Below, in pieces: positions 1-6,526 of a DNA stretch of 13,004 nt. Position 1 is the first letter of the stretch. The number at the start of each line of letters is the position of its first letter. Where the stretch lies: NCBI GenBank assembly GCA_003024985.2, contig PXIH01S0000534.1; one strand, written 5' to 3'. Both the position numbers and the translations under genes were made by a program. Under the pieces are notes generated by a model. It saw nothing but the letters and a program-made list of their open reading frames with translations. It was not told where the DNA came from and did no database searches. The stretch comes from Euperipatoides rowelli. Its lineage: Eukaryota; Onychophora; Udeonychophora; Euonychophora; Peripatopsidae.

Positions 1-95
1 GACAATAACAGACCATAGTCCAGCGAGGTTGTCCCTAGTAATACAAATATGACGGACAATAACAGACCATAGTCCAGCGAGGTTGTCCCTAGTAA
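1..95. repeat. Tandem repeat, 54-bp period, cut by the window edge
   Basis: The block beginning GACAATAACAGACC at base 1 starts again at base 55 and is identical for about 40 bases (through CCCTAGTAA). One full 54-base unit and about three quarters of a second are seen, and the array probably continues to the left. It is richer in G+C than the DNA that follows. It lies outside the LTR element that starts near 148, so it is a minisatellite-like array in the flanking DNA, not part of the LTR. Confidence 0.85.
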
Positions 96-142
96 ATATT
101 TAAATAGCCTAAATCCAGTATTGAAATAGTTTTTTAAAATTT

Positions 143-147
143 TCAAG
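143..147. repeat. Target site duplication (left copy, TCAAG)
   Basis: TCAAG directly precedes the left LTR and recurs at 2600-2604 directly after the right LTR. Five bases is normal for Ty3/gypsy integration. The match agrees with LTR edges chosen independently from the primer-binding site and the polypurine tract. Confidence 0.6.
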
Positions 148-419
148 TATTGTATCCCTAAATAATCAACAAATAAACTAAGTTTATAACAATATAAATT
201 TTTATTCTTTAACGACAACAGATCTAGCAGATCTGCTTCATACAATCTCAGAACATGGAATAAAACATAACTTTAGAGCATGTAACTTAATACTTTCAGA
301 ACACGAATATCACGGATAATATTTGGATGACATGTATGCATTGCATGCATTATAAATTACAGTATATATCTATACAACACCCTTTCCCTTAAAGTTTTTT
401 TTTTTGTTAATATATATCA
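148..419 (-). repeat. Left LTR (3' LTR of the minus-strand element)
   Basis: It matches 2364-2599 from TGTATCCCTAA through the TGCATTGCATGCAT region to the TTAATATATA edge. A hand count over about 117 aligned bases at the start gives about 8 substitutions plus small indels, so the insertion is not recent. This copy has about 20 extra bases near 265-285 and about 40 extra bases near its inner edge. The latter include a second polypurine-like stretch (see the findings). TTTATT at 201-206 reads AATAAA on the element's strand and is a likely polyadenylation signal. The outer edge seems to have lost its first bases compared with the expected TGTTAT terminus. Confidence 0.88.
380..394 (-). other. 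Extra polypurine tract inside the left LTR edge
   Basis: On the minus strand this reads CTTTAAGGGAAAGGG directly before TGTTGTATAG, which is itself a plausible LTR start. It is nearly the same as the tract at 420-434, about 40 bases away. One of the two is the functional plus-strand primer site and the other is a duplicate. Confidence 0.55.
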
Positions 420-434
420 TCACCCTTCCCTTAA
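420..434 (-). other. Polypurine tract (PPT) of the LTR element
   Basis: On the minus strand, AAGGGAAGGGTGA directly precedes the start of the 3' LTR (TGATATATATTAAC). This is where plus-strand DNA synthesis is primed in LTR retrotransposons. The position just inside the LTR and the purine run fit the role well. Confidence 0.65.
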
Positions 435-651
435 AGTTTATTTTATTATTTTTGATATTATTTCTTCTTTTTATCTATTACAATTTTAAAGCTATTGATC
501 CAGATACCGATTTATTCGTTGTCGAATGATTGCTTTTTATTTGCTAATTTTCTTTTTGATTTTGCTTTGTTGTTTCTTTTTATTGTTGGCTGAGGGTGAT
601 TGGATTTAAAATTTAAATTATCTTTGGGAATAATTAACTCAATTTCTTTTT
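435..651 (-). other. Remnant between protease and PPT: probable deletion scar with a lysine-rich tail
   Basis: In an intact element, reverse transcriptase, RNase H and integrase would lie here, taking several kilobases. Only about 215 bases remain. On the minus strand one frame near 520-605 reads a basic stretch (PTIKRNNKAKSKRKLANKK) before a stop codon. This could be the polybasic end of integrase, but low-complexity AT-rich DNA gives such peptides easily. No polymerase or integrase motif is visible. The deletion junction cannot be placed exactly. Confidence 0.45.
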
Positions 652-1205
652 CTAAAATATTAATTCTTTTAAGCAAGTGTTTTTATTTTGTAAAAGTTCT
701 CTAGTTGGGCTTTTTCTTTTGTTTACTATCTGTGCTAAGTGACTAGGTGTTGGGTGGGTGTCAAAAATATTGTTCATACCGATTCCCAATTGGTGGAACC
801 ATGCTTGACCTAGGAGCGGTGTGTCACCCTTTTCAGTTATAATCAATTCTAATTTTGCAGCTTCAAAATTGTTGCATTTGGCCTTTACCTTGCAGTAACC
901 TACGGGTTTTGTGTAGGGTTTTGTAGTTTGACTAAAAGATTAAGTAGAATGTTCGTCGGTCTATTTTTCTTTTTAGGCCAAAATTTGTCAAAAATTTTCT
1001 ATGGTATAATGCTTATCGATGCTCCGGTATCCAATTCAAATTTGATGTCGACATTGTCAATGTTTACGTCTATTAGAATCGGGGGATAGTCGTATTTGCT
1101 GCCGTCGTAGGTCAACACGGTGTGCGTATTTACAAATAGGTTGTTTATCTTGTAATCAGACTCGCAAGAGTCCTGATCAGCATTGTCTGCTTCGCTTAGG
1201 CTATC
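652..1205 (-). pseudogene. Retrotransposon aspartic protease (pol N-terminus), broken
   Basis: The Ty3/gypsy protease cuts the Gag-Pol polyprotein in the particle and works as a dimer, each subunit giving one DTG aspartate. The minus-strand reading carries PPILIDVNIDNVDIKFELDT and then GAS. The active-site triad (DTGAS) is encoded at 1017-1031 and is intact. Five codons on, an in-frame TAG at 999-1001 ends this frame. The protein sense then resumes in another frame by about 940 and ends with PLLGQAWFHQLGI, the usual C-terminal motif (LLGxxWL-like) of this protease family. A linker of about 45 residues follows, up to the stop at 652. So there is at least one nonsense change and one frameshift, and no reverse transcriptase follows. 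The family assignment is firm because both the DTGAS and the LLG motifs are present in the right order. Confidence 0.85.
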
Positions 1206-1262
1206 GGCCGCGGCTTTTTGTTTATCGATAGGTCATCAGCCGCGGCTTTATGTTTATCGATT
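1199..1262. repeat. 32-bp tandem duplication at the gag-protease junction
   Basis: Two adjacent 32-base units (1199-1230 and 1231-1262) share CCGCGGCTTT-TGTTTATCGAT with one mismatch in the core and a few in the flanks. Thirty-two is not a multiple of three, so the duplication shifts the frame. The reading frame that leaves gag meets a stop within this block, and the protease continues in another frame on its far side. Confidence 0.8.
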
Positions 1263-2002
1263 GTTCCGGAAAGGTTCACAGTTTTAGCTTTATGTTTAAC
1301 ATTTGCTGCTTCTCTGCATACTGACCATGTCAGTGTCCCTGTTCTCCGCAGCCAAAGTAGGTAGCAGTTTTGAATCTGCAATACTTTTCATTATGGTTCC
1401 TTCCGCCGCATTGTTTACAAACTTTATTTAGTTTATTTAAACTAAGCATTTCCTTGACAGGCAAACGGTTGTCGCTGTTTAACTTGTTAGTAGCCTTGCT
1501 TGACATTTCTGCCGCTATCGCAATTTGTAATAAGGCATTGAAATTGATGTCGTTTGGTTCTAACAATCTTTTTTGGATTGATTGATGATTTATGCCATAT
1601 ATAAACTGATCGAATAGGTAGAAGTTTAACTTCTCTTCCAACTCGCAATTTATACTCATTTTCCTCATTGCTGTGGCGAAGTCTGTTACTGATTCGTTTC
1701 CTCTTGCCTTCTCTTCCGCAGATTGAATGTTCTATCCTGGAAAGTGGCTTGGGATTGTGATGANGCTCATGCATGGTAAAAATCTCTTGAAGTGCCATGT
1801 CTCCAGATTTGGCTGGTCCCACTAAATCATTGAATAGGTTGAAGGTGACATCGCCTATTACTGTCAGCACAGTTGGAACTTTTAAATCTTCGGCTACTTT
1901 ACTAGTCTGCAGAAACAGCTTAATTTTATCCGCATATCTTGGCCATGTAGTTAGATTCGAATCAAACTTGCCGATTTTACATTCATTATTATAATTTTTC
2001 AC
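1263..2002 (-). pseudogene. Retrotransposon Gag polyprotein (capsid-nucleocapsid), broken
   Basis: Gag forms the particle that packages element RNA. The minus-strand ATG at 2002 begins a frame reading MKNYNNECKIGKFD..LTTWPRYADKIKLFL and on to NPKPL, typical of the start of Mag-like gypsy capsids. The protein sense leaves this frame near 1731-1740, where a single-base indel is likely, although the old frame stays open further by chance. It continues in a second frame down to a TGA at about 1331. That frame holds YGINHQSIQKRLLEPN and a perfect CCHC zinc knuckle (CKQCGGRNHNEKYC). A second knuckle (xFGCGEQGH) has Tyr in place of its first Cys. Its last Cys is reached only in a third frame, after what looks like a two-base insertion. 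Base 1764 is N. The gene is clearly non-functional. Confidence 0.88.
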
Positions 2003-2347
2003 GAGAGGTTAAACCTGGCAGATTGAAGTATTTTAGTCAATTGCGCATATACAATCAAGATGGCTAGCAGCTTTATTTTTGGTCTTTAGAGTCCTAATCT
2101 TACCCTAACCCTGAACCCTAACTCCAACTACGTATTAAACTCACTTTTACCCAACTCGGTGATGATGGGGTGAAACGAAGTTTGATCAAATTTCCGGTTA
2201 ATTTACCGTAATGACGAATATATATGCGCAGATGTTAAAAACGCGCTAAAATGATTATAAAATCTGCGAGTTTTAACATCTCCTAATTTTTCTGGACTAA
2301 TATATATATACTGTATATATATATATACTGTATATATTTAGGGTTCA
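2003..2347 (-). other. Leader between primer-binding site and gag
   Basis: This untranslated stretch would hold packaging signals in an intact element. It contains a strong hairpin (2230-2281), a short CCCTAA-rich patch near 2096-2122 and an alternating TA run with two copies of TATATATACTGTATATAT (2301-2338). TGCGCATATA near 2042 recurs inverted near 2219-2228, which could be the ends of a small element inserted into the leader. No coding sequence is seen. Confidence 0.45.
2230..2281. repeat. Inverted repeat (hairpin) in the retrotransposon leader
   Basis: AGATGTTAAAA (2230-2240) and TTTTAACATCT (2271-2281) are perfectly complementary over 11 bases around a 30-base loop. CGCAGAT at 2226 and ATCTGCG at 2262 give a competing pairing, so two alternative folds are possible. 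A role in RNA packaging or dimerisation is only a guess from its position. Confidence 0.6.
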
Positions 2348-2363
2348 GAATGACTCGTCGCCA
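2348..2363 (-). other. Primer-binding site candidate (tRNA 3'-end complement)
   Basis: On the element strand, TGGCGACGAGTCATTC follows the end of the 5' LTR directly. A TGG start is expected because tRNAs end in CCA. The exact tRNA cannot be named without a search. Confidence 0.6.
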
Positions 2364-2599
2364 GTTATTGTATCCCTAAAGGATCAACAAATAAACTATA
2401 AGTTTATAACTTAATATAAATCTTTATTCTTTAACAGCAACAAATCTAGCAGATCTGCTTCATACAGTCTCAGAACATGGAATGAAACTTGTTACTTTCA
2501 GAACACGAATATCACGGTTATTATTTGGATATCACGTATGCATTGCATGCATATTATTATAATATATTACAGTATATATACAGTTCTTAATATATAACA
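2364..2599 (-). repeat. Right LTR (5' LTR of the minus-strand element)
   Basis: It matches the left LTR (148-419). On the + strand it starts GTTATTGTATCCC and ends ATATATAACA, which gives nearly perfect TGTTAT...ATAACA termini. TTTATT at 2423-2428 is AATAAA on the element strand. It lacks about 20 bases found in the middle of the left copy and the 40-base extension at that copy's inner edge. The candidate primer-binding site abuts it on the inside and TCAAG on the outside. Confidence 0.88.
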
Positions 2600-2604
2600 T
2601 CAAG
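2600..2604. repeat. Target site duplication (right copy, TCAAG)
   Basis: It is identical to 143-147 and directly follows the ACA end of the right LTR. Confidence 0.6.
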
Positions 2605-2958
2605 ATTATATTTTTATTGGACCAGACAAAAGTAGAATTGTTAATATTTCTATTTTTTAACTTGGAAATTATTCTCTTTTTTTTCAGTGTTTTAATCCAT
2701 TTAATTGTACGCTTCCAGCAATTTCATTGGGAGATTCATAGGTTTCATTGGACTGTCGCCTTAACCCTAGCATTCCACAGCACACATTTATGATTTCATA
2801 GTAAATATAACACAGTATGTTTATGAGAGTGATCATGTATTGGCAAACATCATTGTTCATGTGAAATATTACTGTAAAACAGCAAATCAATTGCAGGGTT
2901 TTTTCCTGTAAATACTGTATATATATATTTTATCGCAAAGATAAATGAGAACCACCAC
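2605..2958. other. AT-rich stretch without a recognised gene
   Basis: Both strands were read. A 68-codon minus-strand frame (2684-2890) has a Cys- and Ile-rich translation with no family resemblance, and I treat it as chance. Another ATACTGTATATATATAT block lies near 2912-2928. Nothing else stands out. Confidence 0.5.
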
Positions 2959-3475
2959 ATGTCCTTTGTTAGATTGACCATTACAGAAGCCACGGGAGTT
3001 CTTAATGTTTTTGACTTAATTTTTTTTCACGAAATGGTGGGAACTAAAGACCTTCTTCCTCTGTCCAGTAAAGCACAATTACTCTCGCGGTTGTTGCAGC
3101 AGCCGTTCAGATGTTTTATTTTTTTAAAAAAAAACATTTCCAAATAAAATGGAAGGATCAGTCATTTATTCATAGTGTTTTCTATTTACAAAGTCAAACT
3201 AAATCATTTTAACAAGCTTCTTGATTCTTTTTCATTCAGGAAATGGGCAGCCATCTTTTTCTCTTTTACGTCAGTCCCTTGGGAGTTACGGAGACCAAAA
3301 TTTTCATCTTTAACACCCTCAGTCCGAGTCCCTCCAGAAAGAAAGGATTTTGGGTCGGACCTGAGGTAATTAAATCCTTAGCTGTGTATGTCATGGAAGC
3401 TTTGAGTGGCCGTGCCTCGTCGCACACGACCACAACTCCTGACCAAATGAAGTTTCTTGTTCTTTCATATTGATA
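2959..3475 (+). other. GC-richer patch with short open frames; possible exon(s) or unknown repeat
   Basis: This patch is less AT-rich than its surroundings and carries CpG-containing words (CTCTCGCGG, CCGTGCCTCGTCGC). One + frame is open at 2959-3147 and contains GTKDLLPLSSKAQLLSRLLQ. A second is open at 3243-3473. The second follows TTCATTCAG, an acceptor-like sequence ending at about 3240, and GAG|GTAATT near 3364-3370 could be a donor, so an exon of about 125 bases is conceivable. The opposite strand is also open across much of it (3266-3502), which weakens the coding argument. I recognise no protein family. It could equally be a decayed repeat. Confidence 0.25.
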
Positions 3476-3505
3476 AATTAAAAATAGTGCATTGTTTAGC
3501 ACAAA

Positions 3506-3685
3506 TTAAAAGAAGCAGGGAAAGGACCCGCAAATAATTTATTTTAATTCATTCATAGGAGAATATATATTTTTCTAATAGATTGATTTTATTTGGAATC
3601 AAAAAAAAAAAAAAATTCCATATTATTGTACCTTTAAAAGAAGCACTAATAATTTATGGTAATTCATAGTAGAATCTATATTTGC
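3506..3685. repeat. Diverged tandem duplication, about 128-bp period
   Basis: TTAAAAGAAGCA occurs at 3506-3517 and 3634-3645. After it both copies run on with ATAATTTAT, AATTCAT and TAG-AGAATNTATAT in the same order. The two copies are separated by a run of 15 A (3601-3615) flanked by GGAAT and ATTCC, a small hairpin. The copies have diverged by indels, so the duplication is old. Confidence 0.55.
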
Positions 3686-4304
3686 TGCCTAGCAACTCGC
3701 AAATATATTTGCATGGCTACACAACCTAATTACTGCATGTTATGTTAACAGTAATAATCATGTTTGATTACAATTGATTTTTGTGATGAATTTCTTATAC
3801 TACTACACTTTGTAGCTTTAGGCAGGGGTTTATTTAAAAAAAAACAGCTATTGTGTACATGTACAATAAAAAAAATTTCTTTTCAGTTTTATTTTACCAT
3901 CAGGAAATTCATACTGTATCATTTTCTTCATACTCAAAATAGATAATTTCTTAGTTTGTAAAGCAGACATATTTATTTAAGTTTATAACGTGATCATCTG
4001 TAATAAAATTTTCTCTTGATTGAATTTGATCTGACTACCTGTATAATTATAGATGATCTTTAATGCCAGATAGTTTGTGTAAATTTGGTATATCTCAATT
4101 TATATATACTGTATATACGTATATCCTTTTGTGTCTTGACATCCTGTAAAGCCAGCATGACATCTGGAAACTTTTTTTTTTTAATTATACCATTTTTTTT
4201 TTGTATATTTCTCCAGCTTGATGGTTATTAAGAATGACTGGATATCAGCATTCAAAATAATTTTCACTTCATTTATGTATATTGTATTTGTTTGTTTTTT
4301 TGTT

Positions 4305-4319
4305 CCCCCCCCCCCCCCC
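4305..4319. repeat. Homopolymer run of 15 C
   Basis: Fifteen consecutive C in an AT-rich setting, preceded by a T-rich block. The length is prone to sequencing error. A shorter run of 10 C lies at 8056-8065. Confidence 0.9.
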
Positions 4320-4754
4320 TCCTCTTTAAAGAATGTTGCTTTTTTTTTCTTTTCTTATTTATATGTTATAATAAAGCTGTGTTAAAAAAAAACTTTATTT
4401 TAGCCCTCGAAGATCAAATGTATTTCTCCTGTGGAGAATTTGGTTTATATTTTGTACATAATCTATTGTATATTAATTTTATATTTAAAAATAAAAATGT
4501 TTCAAAATTATGTATCCATAAATTAAACAAATTTAGATTGGTTAGTAGGTAATGTATTAAAAAAGGCCTATTATGAAATTCAAACTTGGTGTTTTGATTC
4601 TGCCATATTTATATGTAATAATTTAAAACAAAAATGACGAGGAAGCACAATATAATTTTCTCTTGTTCACAAATGAAAAACATTTTATCATCATAGCAAT
4701 TTATTTTGTTTTAAAAATAGATTTCATTGTAATGTAATGGTACAAAATATAATT

Positions 4755-4770
4755 TTTATTGTACAATAAA
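4755..4770. promoter_or_regulatory. 16-bp perfect palindrome with AATAAA on both strands
   Basis: TTTATTGTACAATAAA is its own reverse complement, so it presents a polyadenylation hexamer to transcripts from either direction. On the + strand a GT-rich stretch (ATTGTGGTTGCGTTTATA) follows 2-3 bases later, as a downstream element would. Use as a poly(A) site is an inference, since no gene is proven on either side. Confidence 0.35.
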
Positions 4771-5084
4771 TATTGTGGTTGCGTTTATATATTTATAGAA
4801 AATACATGGGAATAAAGACTTGTCCACAACTAAGCTTAAGAACGTTCATTATATAACTTTCATGTTCAGGTGTATACTGATCTTGCAGTGTTCTATTGAT
4901 AACTTTAAAGGCTTAAATTTAGCAGTTGACCAACCAAAACATCTACTATCCAAAAAGAACATCTTGTCATTCTTTGGCAATAAAAAATAATATGCTTTAT
5001 TTTATTTAAACCTACATTTATACATTTTTTTTAAAACCCACCTTTTTTTTTACTATTATGTACAAACTTAATATACGCTGAAAA

Positions 5085-5215
5085 AAAAGTCTACTCGTAC
5101 AAAGTCTAATCCGACGTTAGCTATCCTTGGATTCGAACCAGCGACCAGCTGTGATCGCTGTAGCGTCGAGTTAGAGTTCTTTCCTGACTCAACTTGCCCT
5201 ACAGGGCTTAGCATT
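5085..5215 (-). repeat. tRNA-like (SINE-like) fragment
   Basis: On the minus strand GGTTCGAATCC, a consensus RNA polymerase III B box, lies at about 5130-5140. About 62 bases upstream, TAGGGCAAGTTG is a weak A-box match. That spacing exceeds the roughly 45 bases of an ordinary tRNA. The T-stem does not pair well and no clover-leaf closes, so this is not a working tRNA. Downstream on the same strand come two TAGACTTT words and a run of eight T (a possible pol III terminator). The patch is GC-richer than its surroundings. A decayed tRNA-derived SINE is the best reading, and a tRNA pseudogene is the alternative. Confidence 0.5.
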
Positions 5216-5335
5216 TATATATTATTATTACATTTTACTTGCACTTTACATCTTCATTTCAGGTCCATTACTAGCAGTTGCTAGGGGTGTCCAACTGTCA
5301 CTATGGGGCCATAAATTGCGACAGCAAAATTTTTA

Positions 5336-5361
5336 TGGCTACAAGATAGATTTTGTAGCCA
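5336..5361. repeat. Subterminal hairpin of the hAT-like remnant
   Basis: TGGCTACAA (5336-5344) and TTGTAGCCA (5353-5361) pair perfectly around an 8-base loop. It lies about 55 bases inside the left end of the candidate element. Confidence 0.6.
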
Positions 5362-5438
5362 GCGACATTAGTTATTTTAAGCATCAATAAAAGCGACAAG
5401 GTTAAATGAAATAGCGACAGCAATAAAAAGATTTGCAT

Positions 5439-5690
5439 CTTTTCTATCTTTACTTTTTTTTTAAAAAAACACATGCAGCATATTTTCTAAAAAAAATGTC
5501 TCATTTCTTACATTAATTACATTCCTACAAATAAATTAAACTTTGTCGTGATTTGATCTTTTGATTCTTTTCTTTTCTATCTTTACTTTTTTTTTAAACA
5601 CAGTATATTTTCTAAATAAAATATCATTCCATTAATTAGACTTTTAAAAAGAAATGAAACAAACTCCGTGTTTTGATTTCTCCTCTTTCT
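5439..5690. repeat. Tandem duplication, 133-bp period
   Basis: CTTTTCTATCTTTACTTTTT begins at 5439 and again at 5572. Both copies then follow the same order: a CACA word, TATTTTCTAAA, an ATTAATTA word, an AAACT word and GTGNTTTGAT. The second copy is shorter through small deletions. It lies inside the hAT-like remnant and has clearly diverged. Confidence 0.7.
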
Positions 5691-6518
5691 TGTGAAATAA
5701 ACTTTTGTTTTCTACTGTGATTCTAACTTTTGTCAATGTTTCCAAACTTATTTAAATTACATCATAAGTACAGTATGTCTAGGCAAGTTAAAGAATTGTC
5801 AGAGGATGAGCAGAAGCATTATCTGAAAGTTACTCATTAAAACGAATTTTATTTTTTCTTTAATACTTAAATAAGTCAATTTTATTGTCGGACATTATTG
5901 AAATTAAAAATTGTTTAAAAATCTTTTTTTTTTTTCCCCTTTTTTATTGTATTAAGTTCTACGTTTTAATATTTTAAATTAGTAAATTATACGTTGTCAA
6001 TTAAAATCTACTGCAGATTTGCTGTTAGTAATTTTCTGAAATTTGGTTTTTGAAAATTAAACTGTTATAAATGAATAAAGGACTGTTAGCATCCCACTAA
6101 ATGCTGATATGGCTATAGCCATGGACTAAAAGAAACATGAAATCATTTCCTTTCTATATACAAAAAACTGAGAGAAAAAAATTATGGGGAATAGTAATAA
6201 TTTACTGTAATATAGGTAAATATTATTCAATATTAAGTATTGCCTTTAAAATATTAAAAAAAATTATCTAACGTTTATTTTCGAATTTATCCTAACGTTG
6301 ATGAACAAATTTATGCACTTATCATAATGAATAAAAAAAATACATTAAATTTCAAATGAATTTAGATGATTTTTAAAAAAAATATTGCATTGGCACCAGA
6401 GACTTCTGAACTTGGAAAAAATATTAAAATAGTCCCTGGCACCAGGATTTTTGATGCCAAACAAGTTCTAAATTTTGGCACCAAGGCAAAATTGCTTGGA
6501 TACCACTGCCGTTGACCA

Positions 6519-6526
6519 GCAAATTC
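6519..6526. repeat. Target site duplication of the hAT MITE (left, GCAAATTC)
   Basis: It is identical to 6793-6800. Eight bases is the hallmark length of hAT insertions. Two further bases outside (CA) also match. Confidence 0.75.

Larger units (their letters stand above)
148..2599 (-). mobile_element. Decayed Ty3/gypsy LTR retrotransposon (gag and protease only), minus strand
   Basis: Two direct repeats of about 240-270 bases enclose an interior of about 1.9 kb, read right to left. In element order it holds a 5' LTR, a primer-binding-site candidate, a leader, gag with a CCHC zinc knuckle, an aspartic protease with DTGAS, a short lysine-rich tail, polypurine tracts and a 3' LTR, all bounded by a TCAAG duplication. 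The gag wording (FD..LTTWPRYADKIKLFL, then HNPKPL, then YGINHQSIQKRLLEPN) resembles gag of the Mag-like branch of Ty3/gypsy, judged from memory of the family. Intact relatives are two to three times longer. Here reverse transcriptase, RNase H and integrase are absent, apparently removed between about 435 and 650. Frameshifts, stop codons and LTR divergence mark it as old and inactive. Confidence 0.9.
3690..5084. other. AT-rich non-coding stretch with homopolymers
   Basis: No coding sequence is convincing here. It holds long T and A runs, a 15-C run (4305-4319), TATATATACTGTATATA near 4101-4117, and AATAAA words at about 4371, 4765 and 4813. AATAAAGCTGTGTT followed by nine A at about 4371-4393 looks like the tail of a retroposed transcript but may be chance. 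The stretch has the feel of intron or 3' untranslated DNA. Confidence 0.45.
5281..6508. mobile_element. Candidate hAT-type DNA transposon remnant
   Basis: The left edge (TAGGGGTGTCCAACT, from 5282) and the reverse complement of the right edge (CAGTGGTATCCAAGC, ending at 6508) agree at 10 of the first 13 bases. Both resemble the CAGxGGTGTCCAA ends known from hAT elements. The subterminal parts carry repeated words: GCGACA on the left (four times between 5310 and 5420) and TGGCACCA on the right (three times between 6390 and 6485). This is typical of transposase-binding subterminal repeats. No transposase can be recognised, and the interior is AT-rich with a 133-bp tandem duplication. A clean 8-bp target duplication is missing (CAGTTG against CCGTTG is the nearest). 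The call rests on the ends only. Confidence 0.45.

Noticed and set aside
1370-1585. 71-codon + strand frame, and a similar one at 1797-1994
   Set aside because: Both are antisense to gag, whose zinc knuckle and capsid wording are recognisable on the minus strand.
2096-2122. CCCTAA-rich patch resembling telomere repeat
   Set aside because: There are only a few irregular units inside a retrotransposon leader. No regular telomeric array is present.
4292-4552. 86-codon + strand frame starting in the poly-C run
   Set aside because: The Pro-rich start comes from the C homopolymer, and the rest is Phe/Leu/Lys-rich translation of AT-rich DNA with no family resemblance.
5100-5215. Functional tRNA gene
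   Set aside because: The B box is good but the T-stem is mismatched and the A box is weak and too far away. No clover-leaf closes.
5431-5438. ATTTGCAT octamer (POU-factor site)
   Set aside because: A single 8-base word in AT-rich DNA with no promoter nearby, so it is expected by chance.
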